Below, piece after piece: positions 15,620-24,465 of a stretch of DNA of 37,696 bases (positions are counted from its first letter, which is position 1; each line of letters opens with the position of its first letter). Made by a program: the position numbers and the translations under genes. The stretch is from the NCBI RefSeq assembly GCF_008370685.1, contig NZ_VTZU01000067.1, forward strand, positions 1 to 37,696, written 5' to 3'. Under the pieces are notes generated by a model. It was given only the letters and a program-made list of their open reading frames with translations, was not told where the DNA came from and did no database searches. Source of the stretch: Aquimarina sp. RZ0. Lineage in GTDB: Bacteria > Bacteroidota > Bacteroidia > Flavobacteriales > Flavobacteriaceae.

Positions 15620-16795
15620 TTATAATTTCCTGCGCTTCTTTTCTTTGGTAAGCAGATCTAATTCTCTTGTAGTCTGTCCGGATACCGATGTATTTTCTTC
15701 TGCTCTGCGAATTAGATACGGCATCACATCTCTGACAGGACCAAAAGGTAAATATTTTGCAACATTATATCCTGCTGCTGCCAGATTAAAACTTATATGA
15801 TCACTCATGCCATACAGCTGACCTAACCATACTCTCGAATCATTTTTGTTAATTCCCAAAGTCTTCATTTGCGCTATAGCTTTGTAACAACTTTTTTCGT
15901 TATGAGTTCCAATAAAAACAGAGATGTCCTGTATATTCTTTAATACATATTCTAACGTAGTATCAAAATTATCATCTGTAGCTGCTTTGTTTTTGCATAT
16001 AGGTGTAGGATATCCATTCTCTTCGGCACGATTGTTTTCTTTTTCCATATATGCGCCTCGCACAACCTTTACTCCGATTTTAAAATTAAAAACTTTAGCC
16101 TCTTCGTGTAATCGCTTTAAATATGCCAAACGATCATGCCGATATAATTGTAATGTATTGTAAACAATTGCTTTTTCCTTATTATACTTACGCATCATTT
16201 TTGCAACTAAATCATCAGCTGCATCCTGCATCCAGCTTTCTTCTCCATCGATTAACAAAGGAACGTCACATTCATACGCTTTTTTACATACCCTATCAAA
16301 ACGTTCCTCTATCCTGCTCCATTCTTCCTCTTCCTCTACAGTAATTTTTTTTTTCTCTGTTTTCTTTTGCCAGATGGAAAACCTCCCAAATCCCGTTGGT
16401 TTAAATACCCCAAAAGGAATTGCTTCTTTTTGATCTACAAAATCTAAAATCTTTAATATTTTCTCATACGCATTGTCAAATTGCTCTTCTTCCTGTTTTC
16501 CTTCTACAGAATAATCTAAAACCGAGTACACTTTTCCTTTTTCATACATCTTTGCTACGACACCCAGACAATCTTCTTCATCAACACCTCCACAAAAATG
16601 ATCAAAAACAGTTGCGCGGATCAACCCTTGTACGGGTAAATGTGCTTTTAATGCAAAATTTGTTACCGCAGTTCCTATTCTTACCAGAGGTTCATTAGCG
16701 ATCATTTTAAAAAGAAAGTAGGCTCTTTCGAGTTCAGAATCACTTTTTAATGCAAAAGCAGTTTCTGTATTATTAAACAATATATATTCCTTCAT
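15620..16795 (-). CDS. proline dehydrogenase (FAD-dependent, single-function)
   Basis: This 391-residue protein is of the PRODH (PutA N-terminal-type) TIM-barrel family. Signature stretches are SVLDYSVEGK (the D/E-bearing first strand), VPLLIDGEESWMQDAADDLV, KIGVKVVRGAYMEKE (lysine and arginine at the FAD/proline site), FIGTHNEKSC and the end motif YLPFGPVRDVMPYLIRRAEE, where the paired arginines bind the proline carboxylate. It oxidises proline to 1-pyrroline-5-carboxylate and passes electrons to the respiratory chain. An inserted charged stretch (KKTEKKKITVEEEEEW, about 165-180) is typical of the flavobacterial form. It is divergent from aroB, an arrangement also known in other Flavobacteriaceae. 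A promoter candidate lies at 16892-16925. Confidence 0.93.
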   Translation of the reverse strand: MKEYILFNNTETAFALKSDSELERAYFLFKMIANEPLVRIGTAVTNFALKAHLPVQGLIRATVFDHFCGGVDEEDCLGVVAKMYEKGKVYSVLDYSVEGKQEEEQFDNAYEKILKILDFVDQKEAIPFGVFKPTGFGRFSIWQKKTEKKKITVEEEEEWSRIEERFDRVCKKAYECDVPLLIDGEESWMQDAADDLVAKMMRKYNKEKAIVYNTLQLYRHDRLAYLKRLHEEAKVFNFKIGVKVVRGAYMEKENNRAEENGYPTPICKNKAATDDNFDTTLEYVLKNIQDISVFIGTHNEKSCYKAIAQMKTLGINKNDSRVWLGQLYGMSDHISFNLAAAGYNVAKYLPFGPVRDVMPYLIRRAEENTSVSGQTTRELDLLTKEKKRRKL

Positions 16796-16891
16796 TAAGC
16801 ATATTTTTTTAAATATCCATAACTATTGTACCAATTTCGTCAAGAAAATAATGGTATTATCAGCTACTATCTAATTGTTTTAAGATATCTG

Positions 16892-16925
16892 CAAATATAG
16901 AACTTGGAAGTTTATTTTATTACAA
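16892..16925 (-). promoter_or_regulatory. probable promoter of the proline dehydrogenase gene
   Basis: On the minus strand TTG (16923-16925) precedes TATATTTG (16892-16899) by 23 bases. The -7 box is a full TAnnTTTG match, while the spacing is slightly long. It predicts a leader of about 90 bases. Confidence 0.5.
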
Positions 16926-16962
16926 ATTCTGTTTAATTTCGCATCATACAAAACCACCTTTT

Positions 16963-18036
16963 ATGGAGCCTATAGTTTCTAAAGATTCTATCGTATATTT
17001 TAATGATGAATGTTATACCGCGCTGAATTCTTATTTAGAAAAAGCAAATCATTCCAGCATATTTATTCTTGTTGATAGTAATACTTATGAGTGCTGCTAT
17101 GCACATTTTATAAGTAAAATCGAAAAAGAATATGCTATAGAAGTTATTGAGATTGAACCTGGCGAAATTAATAAGAATATTGATACTTGCAGTAGTATCT
17201 GGAATGTTCTGGCAGAATATGGCGCTGATAGAAAAAGCCTTCTCATCAATCTGGGAGGTGGTGTCGTAACTGATCTTGGTGGTTTTATTGCCTGTACGTA
17301 CAAACGTGGTATCAATTACATCAATATACCCACGTCTTTGTTAGCCATGGTAGACGCATCTGTTGGAGGAAAAACAGGGGTGGATTTGGGTAACTTAAAA
17401 AATATGGTCGGTGTCATCAGTGAATCCGAAATGGTATTAGTAGACCCAGAGTTTCTAGGAACTTTACCCGTAAACCAAATGTGTAGTGGTTTTGCAGAAA
17501 TGCTAAAACATGGACTAATACAAGATAGAGCATATTGGGAAAAGGTGAGTGACCTTTCTAAACTTACCACCGATGATCTTGATCAATTAATATATGATTC
17601 TGTAATCATCAAGAATAAAATTGTAACAGAAGATCCTACAGAACAAAACATCAGAAAGTACCTGAATTTTGGTCATACACTAGGTCACGCAATAGAATCA
17701 TTCTATCTAACACATCCTGAAAAACCTACATTATTACACGGGGAAGCAATCGCCATTGGCATGATTATGGAAGGGTTTCTTTCTTCTAAACTACTTTCTG
17801 TTTCTGATGAAGATCTGAAACAAATCAGTACCGTTATCCTGACTACATTTCCAAAAGTGAATATTGATCCTAAAGACCATAAAGAGATTATGGAACTCCT
17901 AATTCATGATAAAAAAAATGAAAAAGGAAATATCTACTTTGTACTTCTAAATACGATTGGTGATGCCACCTACAATTGCACTGTTTCTGATGATTTAATT
18001 ATTAAATCATTTGAGTATTATGATTCTTTATCGTAG
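16963..18036 (+). CDS. aroB: 3-dehydroquinate synthase
   Basis: This 357-residue enzyme carries out step 2 of the shikimate pathway, turning DAHP into 3-dehydroquinate with NAD+ and a metal (Zn or Co) in the cytoplasm. Markers are the NAD-binding GGGVVTDLGGFIACTYKRG, then IPTSLLAMVDASVGGKTGVD, the metal-ligand stretch SGFAEMLKHGLI (Glu) and the two histidine sites NFGHTLGHAIE and LLHGEAIAIGM. The length is normal. ATG 16963 starts the conserved N-terminus. It is divergent from proline dehydrogenase; the next gene follows after 59 bases on the same strand and may be cotranscribed. Confidence 0.96.
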   Translation: MEPIVSKDSIVYFNDECYTALNSYLEKANHSSIFILVDSNTYECCYAHFISKIEKEYAIEVIEIEPGEINKNIDTCSSIWNVLAEYGADRKSLLINLGGGVVTDLGGFIACTYKRGINYINIPTSLLAMVDASVGGKTGVDLGNLKNMVGVISESEMVLVDPEFLGTLPVNQMCSGFAEMLKHGLIQDRAYWEKVSDLSKLTTDDLDQLIYDSVIIKNKIVTEDPTEQNIRKYLNFGHTLGHAIESFYLTHPEKPTLLHGEAIAIGMIMEGFLSSKLLSVSDEDLKQISTVILTTFPKVNIDPKDHKEIMELLIHDKKNEKGNIYFVLLNTIGDATYNCTVSDDLIIKSFEYYDSLS

Positions 18037-18095
18037 TCTTTTTTAGTTATAATTTAATCTTATACTTCTTTACCGGTCATAAAACTCTAAAAATT

Positions 18096-18812
18096 TTGAA
18101 AAAAAGACTTTTTAAACTACTCAAAATATTCTCAGTAAGTTTACTGACTATTGTTGTCTTTTTACTTATAATTCTCTATTTTTCTCTACATAAGAAAATC
18201 CCTGATGGAATCTCTGGAGCAGATGCCGATCAATTGGCTCTAAAAATACAGGAAGCTGTGCATTATGAGAACTTCCTGACCACAGATTATATTCAATGGA
18301 CATTTCGTAATAAAAACCATTATATCTGGAATAAAAAAGATGGATTTGTAGAGGTTAGCTGGGATGAATATATCGTAAAACTTTCTCTTAGTGATCCACA
18401 CAAGAAAAGCTTACTACTTAGTCAAAATAGTTTTTCTGAGCAAGAACGACAAAAAATTATACAAAAAGCATTGGATTATTTTAATAATGACTCCTTTTGG
18501 ATAGTAGCGCCTTTTAAATTATTTGACACAGGTGTTTCCCGGCAATTGGTATATCTCGATGATGGTTCTAAAGCACTACTTGTCAATTATAATTCTGGAG
18601 GCACAACTCCTGGCGATTCTTATTTATGGAAAACAGATAACAACTATATTCCTACTAGCTATCAAATGTGGGTATCGATCATTCCTATTGGTGGTATAGA
18701 AGCGAGCTGGGAAGATTGGATCCTAACAGAAAGTGGTATTTATCTACCGCAACAGCACAAATTATTAGGTTTTGGGATTCCTATTACCAATCTAAAAGCC
18801 TGGAATGATTAG
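18096..18812 (+). CDS. membrane-anchored hypothetical protein (TTG start)
   Basis: This 238-residue protein starts MKKRLFKLLKIFSVSLLTIV, with one hydrophobic segment (about 10-30) acting as an uncleaved signal anchor, and the rest probably on the outer face of the inner membrane. The body has a repeated W/Y-rich pattern (DYIQWTFRNKNHYIWNKKDG, FVEVSWDEYIVKL, GIEASWEDWILTESGIYLP). I recall similar proteins of unknown function from Flavobacteriia. No ATG lies in frame between the aroB stop and the anchor, so TTG 18096 is taken as the start; it is supported by the ordinary positively charged leader directly after it. It lies 59 bases downstream of aroB on the same strand. Confidence 0.72.
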   Translation: MKKRLFKLLKIFSVSLLTIVVFLLIILYFSLHKKIPDGISGADADQLALKIQEAVHYENFLTTDYIQWTFRNKNHYIWNKKDGFVEVSWDEYIVKLSLSDPHKKSLLLSQNSFSEQERQKIIQKALDYFNNDSFWIVAPFKLFDTGVSRQLVYLDDGSKALLVNYNSGGTTPGDSYLWKTDNNYIPTSYQMWVSIIPIGGIEASWEDWILTESGIYLPQQHKLLGFGIPITNLKAWND

Positions 18813-19000
18813 TATCAATATCTGATCATATAATCTCATTAACAGACCGAAGTAGTTTAAAAGTTTATGTCCGAATTTTTCGAAAGACGGTTAATAGACT
18901 TGTAATCAATGTGCTTTTTAGAATTATTCCTAAAACAATCCTTATTGTATAAATAGAAATCAGAAGTATTATATTGTGCTTCTTTTTGTTATAAAAAAAA

Positions 19001-19082
19001 GGTACGACAACCCGTTTTTTGAATCAAATGAAGACTAAATGAGTCAAAAGAAATGTTTTAAGTAGGAAGAAATTGTCGTACC
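19001..19082. repeat. 82-bp element bounded by a perfect 10-bp inverted repeat
   Basis: GGTACGACAA (19001-19010) and TTGTCGTACC (19073-19082) bound about 60 A/T-rich bases, with ATAAAAAAAA on one side and CGAAAAAAG on the other. It could be a large stem-loop or a tiny mobile element. It lies just downstream of the T9SS remnant at 19113. Confidence 0.55.
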
Positions 19083-19112
19083 CGAAAAAAGAAGTGTTTA
19101 TTTTTAAAAAAA

Positions 19113-19256
19113 CTATTGTTTCATAAACTTAACTACATTATTATTAATTTACAGAAGGTATAATCCCGATGATAGTGCTGTGGTGTTAATTACATTATTC
19201 CCAGTATCTACACTCCCACTAATTATATTATTTATAAGGTTTGTTCTTAAAAGTAT
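19113..19256 (-). pseudogene. C-terminal T9SS sorting-domain remnant
   Basis: On the minus strand, 47 codons read NLINNIISGSVDTGNNVI, then NTTALSSGLYLL, a TAA at 19149-19151, then INNNVVKFMKQ and a TAG at 19113-19115. The pattern 'LSSGxYLLxINxxxVVKFMKQ' is the end of a type A T9SS sorting domain, with one sense codon (probably AAA) turned to TAA. Nothing upstream within a few hundred bases continues a protein, so only the tail of a former exported protein survives. The rest of 18813-19555 holds an 82-bp inverted-repeat element and A/T-rich DNA without a gene. Confidence 0.75.
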
Positions 19257-19497
19257 TTAAATGTTTCATTTTAAACTGATTTTTAAGCATTAACAGATAA
19301 CATTGTACTTTAAATAATAAACAGTTTAAAACACTTTTCCCCTAAACGAAAAATAAAAAAAATTGAACAAAGAGTTTGTTTTTTAGTTTTATTTGCTGGC
19401 AAAAACATAAAAAATCTAATCATCATTATTCTTCATACAATACTATTATTATTCTTTATTTGAGCCCTCTTAAGAAGACTGGTATACAAATATTAAT

Positions 19498-19540
19498 AAA
19501 AAAAGGGTGACACTAATACTAGTCATCACCCTTGTCATTA
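19498..19540 (-). terminator. terminator of the GH16 lipoprotein gene
   Basis: AAGGGTGA (19503-19510) pairs with TCACCCTT (19526-19533), with a T run on the minus-strand 3' side. It lies about 23 bases past the stop codon of the gene at 19556. Confidence 0.8.
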
Positions 19541-19555
19541 TTTATTTTGTATTAT

Positions 19556-20482
19556 TTATTCTTCTACCAAAATATAAGTATGTATCCAATCAACTTTCAT
19601 AGTATTTATAGAATCATCAGACAGATTTTCCTTTTTGGCAAGACCTCCAAGCCAATCGGCATCAAATGTCCATAAATCCCAAATGATATTCAAATCTCTT
19701 GTAAATTCTCTAGCAGAAACTACACTCCCTGCAGGTTCTCCATCAAGAAAAAATTGAATATTGGTCGCATCTTTCCACCAAACACCAACGGTATGATAGT
19801 CTTCATTCCAAGGTACTCCTTGTGATGGGTTATCATCGGATAGCTTTCTATTATCAAAATTACCCTTGGCTCTTCTTGTATCATCATTTACAACATGAAA
19901 ATATTGTGAATTCATTTGCCATGGAAAATCAGGTTGGCAATCGCAAGATGGATTAGAATTGTTCTCTATCACATCAATTTCATCTCTATTAGAGATATTA
20001 CCATTATTTAACCAAAAAGTGTTATATGCAGAAATATGTGCTGTTTTTATTCTACTTTCGGTATACATTGGATATTTAATTTGAGTCTTGGATTGCACTC
20101 TTGAAGTTTCAAACCACCTTTCTGCACCATCATCAAGGGTTGCTTGTATCCATAAATTTCCATCAGCTACTCCAGAATTTTCGGCTCTCATTTGAACAGG
20201 AACTCCATAATTCCATAAAGGTTTGAACCATTTATCCTCATCAAAGGTACCATCAAACTCATCCGTAAGTTCAGGAACTGCCTGCCACTTCATACCTTCG
20301 GGAGGCGTTGGGGGCGTAAGAGTACTATAATCTATAACTGGTGGCGGATTTCCATCTGTAGTTGGGTTCTCAGAACTTCCCGGATCTTCTTCATTGGAGT
20401 CATCGCTTGAACATGAAAAGAAACAAATACATATGACCAGTACCAGCAAATTTGTAAATCTCAATTTTTTAACAATTTTCAT
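19556..20482 (-). CDS. GH16 glycoside hydrolase lipoprotein (agarase/porphyranase type)
   Basis: This 308-residue protein has a lipoprotein signal (CFFSC, Cys 24) and an acidic, Pro-rich linker (25-60), so it is likely anchored to the cell surface. The GH16 jelly-roll domain fills 65-308. The retaining active site is EIDVIE with E168 (nucleophile), D170 and E173 (acid/base), in NRDEIDVIENN. The start (WQAVPELTDEFDGTFDEDKW, KPLWNYG) and the end (NTMKVDWIHTYILVEE) fit the beta-agarase/beta-porphyranase subfamilies, which cut beta-1,4 links in agar or porphyran; the exact substrate is uncertain. It has no T9SS tail. It is transcribed alone, downstream of the second GH16 gene on the same strand but separated by a terminator and repeats. 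Confidence 0.9.
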   Translation of the reverse strand: MKIVKKLRFTNLLVLVICICFFSCSSDDSNEEDPGSSENPTTDGNPPPVIDYSTLTPPTPPEGMKWQAVPELTDEFDGTFDEDKWFKPLWNYGVPVQMRAENSGVADGNLWIQATLDDGAERWFETSRVQSKTQIKYPMYTESRIKTAHISAYNTFWLNNGNISNRDEIDVIENNSNPSCDCQPDFPWQMNSQYFHVVNDDTRRAKGNFDNRKLSDDNPSQGVPWNEDYHTVGVWWKDATNIQFFLDGEPAGSVVSAREFTRDLNIIWDLWTFDADWLGGLAKKENLSDDSINTMKVDWIHTYILVEE

Positions 20483-20578
20483 AATTACTTTTAAAGAACG
20501 AAAATGTCAACTATGTTTAACCTAAACTGTTAAAAAAACAAACAATTGTTAACAATTTTAAAAAATCAGATCGTGGTA

Positions 20579-20606
20579 AGCATTTAAATCCAGATCATTA
20601 AGTAAA
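20579..20606 (+). repeat. partial copy of repeat family C
   Basis: The last about 28 bases of the family (AGCATTTAAATC, then a degenerate CAGATCATTAAG in place of CTCGATTATCGAG) are recognisable just before a terminator hairpin. Family B copy 20701-20850 follows. Confidence 0.45.
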
Positions 20607-20642
20607 AAGTAAGCTATAGAGCAACCACAGCTTACTTTTTTA
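20604..20642 (-). terminator. bidirectional terminator between the two GH16 genes
   Basis: AGTAAGCT (20608-20615) pairs with AGCTTACT (20629-20636), with A and T runs outside. It could end transcription from the gene at 20860 in the minus direction. Confidence 0.65.
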
Positions 20643-20700
20643 TCTAAACAAGAAACTATTGCTTTTTTATTGAGTATTTTAAAGACTGAAATTAGTATTA

Positions 20701-20850
20701 GAACTCATCCTGAGTAATGCTTTTGCTCTCAAAATTTACATTTCGTATGGTAATCCTGACATTTTTTAACAAGAACGGCTACTAAATTCTCCTTATTAGT
20801 AAGACTAAAGCAAAGTGCTTTGGTTAAAAACCGCTACTTAGAATGAGTTC
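20701..20850 (+). repeat. intergenic repeat family B, full-length copy (150 bp)
   Basis: It has GAACTCATCCTGAGTAATGC at the left and CCGCTACTTAGAATGAGTTC at the right, an imperfect inverted pair at both ends. The inner right half aligns with 14781-14860 in reverse. It ends 9 bases before the agarase stop codon and so forms part of that gene's 3' untranslated region. Confidence 0.72.
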
Positions 20851-20859
20851 CATAAAAAT

Positions 20860-22533
20860 TTATTGTTTAGCAAATTTTATCACTTGGTTTCCATCTATTT
20901 TTAGTAAATACATACCAGATGGCAAGTCTCCTACATTTAATATCAGATCGTCATCGGTAGATTTTATATTCATATCAATAATGATTTTTCCGAACATATT
21001 AATTATTTTCAGATCGCGACTTCCTTTAGCAAGTTTAGAAATATTAAGTATATCACTTGTAGGATTAGGATATGTAAAAGATGCCAAAGATGTAGTATCA
21101 TTAGAATCAAAAGGTAGATCATCAGAAAAAACTTTCCCTGGACTCAATATCCAAAAGCGTTGATTTTGATTCGAAGCATTACAATTCCACTGCTGAAATT
21201 GAATATTATTTGCTATATTTCCTGCTGATAAGTCTATACATCTACCAGATTTTTTATTTACAAATGAAAACTGTCCATTACCACGATCAACTCTTTTCCA
21301 ACGTTGGTCATCGGAATTATTGCAATTCCACTGTACAAGTTTTGCGCCATTAGCAACACTTCCTCCGGCAACTCCTATACACCTCCCAGATCTAACATTT
21401 TTAATTTCGGCAAATCCATTTCCTTTATCTACAAAAGACCATTCTCTGGCATTTCCCTCTCTTACGGGATGATTTACAATTGCCACACCATTCCCTGAAG
21501 AACCATTAAGAGGGGATATCCATTTTCTAGACTTCACAGAAGCGATATTATATGAATTACCAGTACCTCCTCCTCCATTTCCAGAACTTATTGGTTTATA
21601 AACCCGTACCCAATCAATACCAAATATATTACGGTTATTTGCATCATTAAGTTCTGTTGCATTCGGAACAATTCCGGCATCTGTTCTCCAGGATTGTTGC
21701 TCCATATTTATAATAATATGCATTCCTTTATTAAGCCCTGTGCCATTTGTATAGTTGTATTTATCAATTATATTAAAATTGCGTGTTTCATTTACAGTAT
21801 TTCCATCACCATCCAGATAAGAATGCGAATTCTTTTTAATGGTTCGTACAAGTTTTCCATCAATGTAATATTCCAAATGCCACGGGTTTTTCCAGTATAC
21901 TCCTATTCTCAACCAATCACCTCTCCATGTATCTCTACTGTTTTCGAAATGCCAGGTTCCAGGAACGTCCTCACTGTCTCTTGGTTGATAATCCTGAAAA
22001 GGATTTCTAATAAATACGTGATGACTGAGATGTATTCTCTGATCAAACCATTCTTGTCCAGATCTATCTGTGGGATACGCTTCTAAAATATCAATTTCCT
22101 GAGTAAGGTCTGGGCTTAGCATCCAGATGTTATTCGCAAGCGTACAATTTGCTAATCTCACTCTCGCCTCTAAAAATAACGGAAACTTAACCGTTTGTTT
22201 AGAAGACATACATCCCATAAGAATTTTATTACTTCCTTCTTTTTGATGTGCCTGTATAGCAAGTATCCCGTCGCTTGCCCATACATGACCCGGATTCCAT
22301 TCTGTAAGTGACGGTCCAAACCAATTATCAATATAAGAGTCTTTCCATCTACTAGTAAATTGACTTGGTTTTCCTGTTGGATTTGCCGTATAATTAAAAC
22401 TATCAGAGATGGATTGCAATTTCCAGGTTTTTCCATTACCAGGATCAGCTGGAACTGCTACCCCATTCCAATCTTGGGAAAATGCCTGCATGACTGTTAG
22501 GAAACAAAATAAAAATAAAGTTTGTGTTTTCAT
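20860..22533 (-). CDS. GH16 beta-agarase with ricin-type lectin domain and T9SS tail
   Basis: This 557-residue protein has a signal peptide (1-20, ending AFSQ). The mature start DWNGVAVPADPGNGKTWKLQ is the known opening of GH16 beta-agarases. The active site EIDILE has E146 (nucleophile), D148 and E151 (acid/base), followed by IHLSHHVFIRNPFQDYQPRD and WHLEYYIDGKLVRTI, both typical of agarases. A Gly-rich linker (about 318-325) leads to a ricin-B/CBM13 beta-trefoil (about 327-455) with the QxW-type repeats DDQRWKRVD and NQRFWIL. A type A T9SS domain (FTYPNPTSDILNIS ... GMYLLKIDGNQVIKFAKQ) ends it. It should be secreted across the outer membrane and cut agarose at beta-1,4 bonds, with the lectin domain holding sugar chains. 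Its catalytic domain resembles that at 29851. Confidence 0.94.
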   Translation of the reverse strand: MKTQTLFLFCFLTVMQAFSQDWNGVAVPADPGNGKTWKLQSISDSFNYTANPTGKPSQFTSRWKDSYIDNWFGPSLTEWNPGHVWASDGILAIQAHQKEGSNKILMGCMSSKQTVKFPLFLEARVRLANCTLANNIWMLSPDLTQEIDILEAYPTDRSGQEWFDQRIHLSHHVFIRNPFQDYQPRDSEDVPGTWHFENSRDTWRGDWLRIGVYWKNPWHLEYYIDGKLVRTIKKNSHSYLDGDGNTVNETRNFNIIDKYNYTNGTGLNKGMHIIINMEQQSWRTDAGIVPNATELNDANNRNIFGIDWVRVYKPISSGNGGGGTGNSYNIASVKSRKWISPLNGSSGNGVAIVNHPVREGNAREWSFVDKGNGFAEIKNVRSGRCIGVAGGSVANGAKLVQWNCNNSDDQRWKRVDRGNGQFSFVNKKSGRCIDLSAGNIANNIQFQQWNCNASNQNQRFWILSPGKVFSDDLPFDSNDTTSLASFTYPNPTSDILNISKLAKGSRDLKIINMFGKIIIDMNIKSTDDDLILNVGDLPSGMYLLKIDGNQVIKFAKQ

Positions 22534-22812
22534 AATTGAAATTTTATAGTTAATTTATTATCAATTAAATAGTTAAGTATTAAAATTACTTATGATATAT
22601 CAATAAAAATTCAAGTATTTTACCAAACTCTTATCTCATATTGGCATTTTGCTTTAAAAAAAATAGTATGTATGGTTTTAAATTTTTAACAATAAGCATT
22701 CCACATAAATACCTGTAAAACAAATACATATACTTTTACAAAATCAACTATTCATATTTCGAAATTTCTATCCCTAAAAGAGCTTCGTTTAAAAAATCTC
22801 ATTTTAGCAAAG

Positions 22813-22910
22813 ACTAAACTATCTCGGGGCAAGAATACGAGGCATTTATTAGAAAAAAACATTTCGATGTAGAGGCTAGCCTTCTATAAATCTCGATTAT
22901 AGATTTTAAA
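22813..22910 (+). repeat. intergenic repeat family C, copy 3
   Basis: This is a degenerate copy (ATCTCGGGGCAAGAATACGA, then GGCATTTATTAG, then CTCGATTATAGA) in the 650-bp spacer 22534-23186. The same spacer ends with a half-recognisable family B edge (GTCAAGATGAGTTTC, 23132-23146). Otherwise it holds no gene. Confidence 0.65.
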
Positions 22911-23186
22911 AATTGAAAAACAATACAAGGGAGATAAGCTTAATGTCTGTATGCTAGAACTTATAAAAGAAAATTATGTTTTTATACTGTATTCATAGAT
23001 AAAAATCAAGCATAACTGTCCAAGGGTTTAATCTATTTTGAAATTAAAGCAAAAAAGAAATTTTATCCAAAGGATACAAAAAGTGCCTCATCCGGTCAAA
23101 TTTTCAACTCATTTTCGGTTAAAAATAAAAAGTCAAGATGAGTTTCTATGAATGATATTAGACTACCATTTAATCCTCATCGATAA

Positions 23187-24461
23187 TCAATCCATCAATA
23201 GTCTTGGTAGAAAAAGTGAAATTTCGGGAATTAAGGTTACTAAAATAAGTACTACCAAGCTAATTAATAAAAAAGGTAATCCTGCTTTACTGACTTTGGT
23301 AATAGAAACTTTTCCGATACTAGAAGAAACAAAAAGGCATATCCCCAAAGGTGGAGTTGTTAAACCAATCATTAAATTTAAGAGCGCAATAACTGCAAAA
23401 TGAATAGGATCTACCTCTACTTCTAATGCCACTTTTAAGAGAATCGGAAACAAGATTAAGAGCGCAGCGATCGTTTCCATAAAGGTTCCTATAACGATTA
23501 ATAAAAGGTTGATCAATAACAATACAACATACTTATTCTGAGAGAAAAGAATAATCTCATTAGAGATAAGTTGAGGCAGTTGTTCTATAATTAAAATCCA
23601 TCCAAAAAGATTAGCGAAACCTATCAAAACCATTAAGGAAGCCGAAGTTTTCATAGAATCCAACACGATTACTAAGATTTTTTTGAAATTTAACTTTCTA
23701 TAGATCAAGGTACCTACTAATAAAGCGTATAATACTGCAATTATTGATGCCTCTGTAGGAGTAAAGACCCCTCCGATAATTCCAAATAAGATTATAAAAG
23801 TCATGAGTAGTGACCAAAATGTATCCAAAAAACCGGTAAAAACCTGTTTTAGCGTACTTCTTTTAAGTTTAGGATACTTACGTTTTACCGAAATAAAATA
23901 AGTCACAAACATGAGACTCAATCCTAACAAAAGACCTGGAATGGCACCTGCCAAAAATAACTTCCCTACAGATAATCCACTCAAAGTAGCTGCTATAATC
24001 ATAGGCACACTTGGGGGAATAATAGGTCCTACAGTAGATGATGAGGCCGTTACTGCACAGGAGAAGGCTGCATCATACCCTTCTTTTTTCATTGCTGGAA
24101 TCATTACCGATCCGATGCTGGCAGTATCAGAAATGGCAGTACCAGAAATACCAGCAAAAAGCATAGAAGCACCAATATTTGCCAAAGCCAGACCTCCTCG
24201 TACATGACCTATCAAATGATTACAGAAGGTAATTATTTTCTCCGTCAGTCCACCTTGATTCATCAAATTACCTGTTAGAATAAACCCGGGAATACTTAAT
24301 AAAACAAATACATCAATTCCTGAGTACATTTTCATAGGAATTACTGCAAAAGGGATATCTGCAACAAAAAGATATACCAAACAAGAAATACCCAATGAAA
24401 AAGCTATAGGAAATCGAAGTAATAAGCAAGCAACAAATAAAGAGATAAGCAGCCAAATCAT
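23187..24461 (-). CDS. dctM: TRAP transporter large membrane subunit (DctM type)
   Basis: This 424-residue protein has about 12-13 membrane segments and is of the normal DctM length. Family marks are FILTGNLMNQGG near residue 60, GGLALANIGASMLFAGISGT-AISDTASIG, the VGPIIPPSVPMI loop and the late NLMIGLTTPPLGICLF. DctM forms the elevator-like sodium-driven channel. It works with the small subunit DctQ and the soluble binding protein DctP to bring an organic acid through the inner membrane. It is the last gene of dctP-dctQ-dctM, with 4 bases between it and dctQ. The substrate could be a C4-dicarboxylate, a sialic or uronic acid, or another carboxylate; it cannot be told here. Confidence 0.94.
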   Translation of the reverse strand: MIWLLISLFVACLLLRFPIAFSLGISCLVYLFVADIPFAVIPMKMYSGIDVFVLLSIPGFILTGNLMNQGGLTEKIITFCNHLIGHVRGGLALANIGASMLFAGISGTAISDTASIGSVMIPAMKKEGYDAAFSCAVTASSSTVGPIIPPSVPMIIAATLSGLSVGKLFLAGAIPGLLLGLSLMFVTYFISVKRKYPKLKRSTLKQVFTGFLDTFWSLLMTFIILFGIIGGVFTPTEASIIAVLYALLVGTLIYRKLNFKKILVIVLDSMKTSASLMVLIGFANLFGWILIIEQLPQLISNEIILFSQNKYVVLLLINLLLIVIGTFMETIAALLILFPILLKVALEVEVDPIHFAVIALLNLMIGLTTPPLGICLFVSSSIGKVSITKVSKAGLPFLLISLVVLILVTLIPEISLFLPRLLMD

Positions 24462-24465
24462 ATAA

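Noticed and set aside
21694..22086. 130-codon frame on the plus strand
   Set aside because: It is antisense to the GH16 catalytic domain of the agarase at 20860 and has no recognisable protein pattern.
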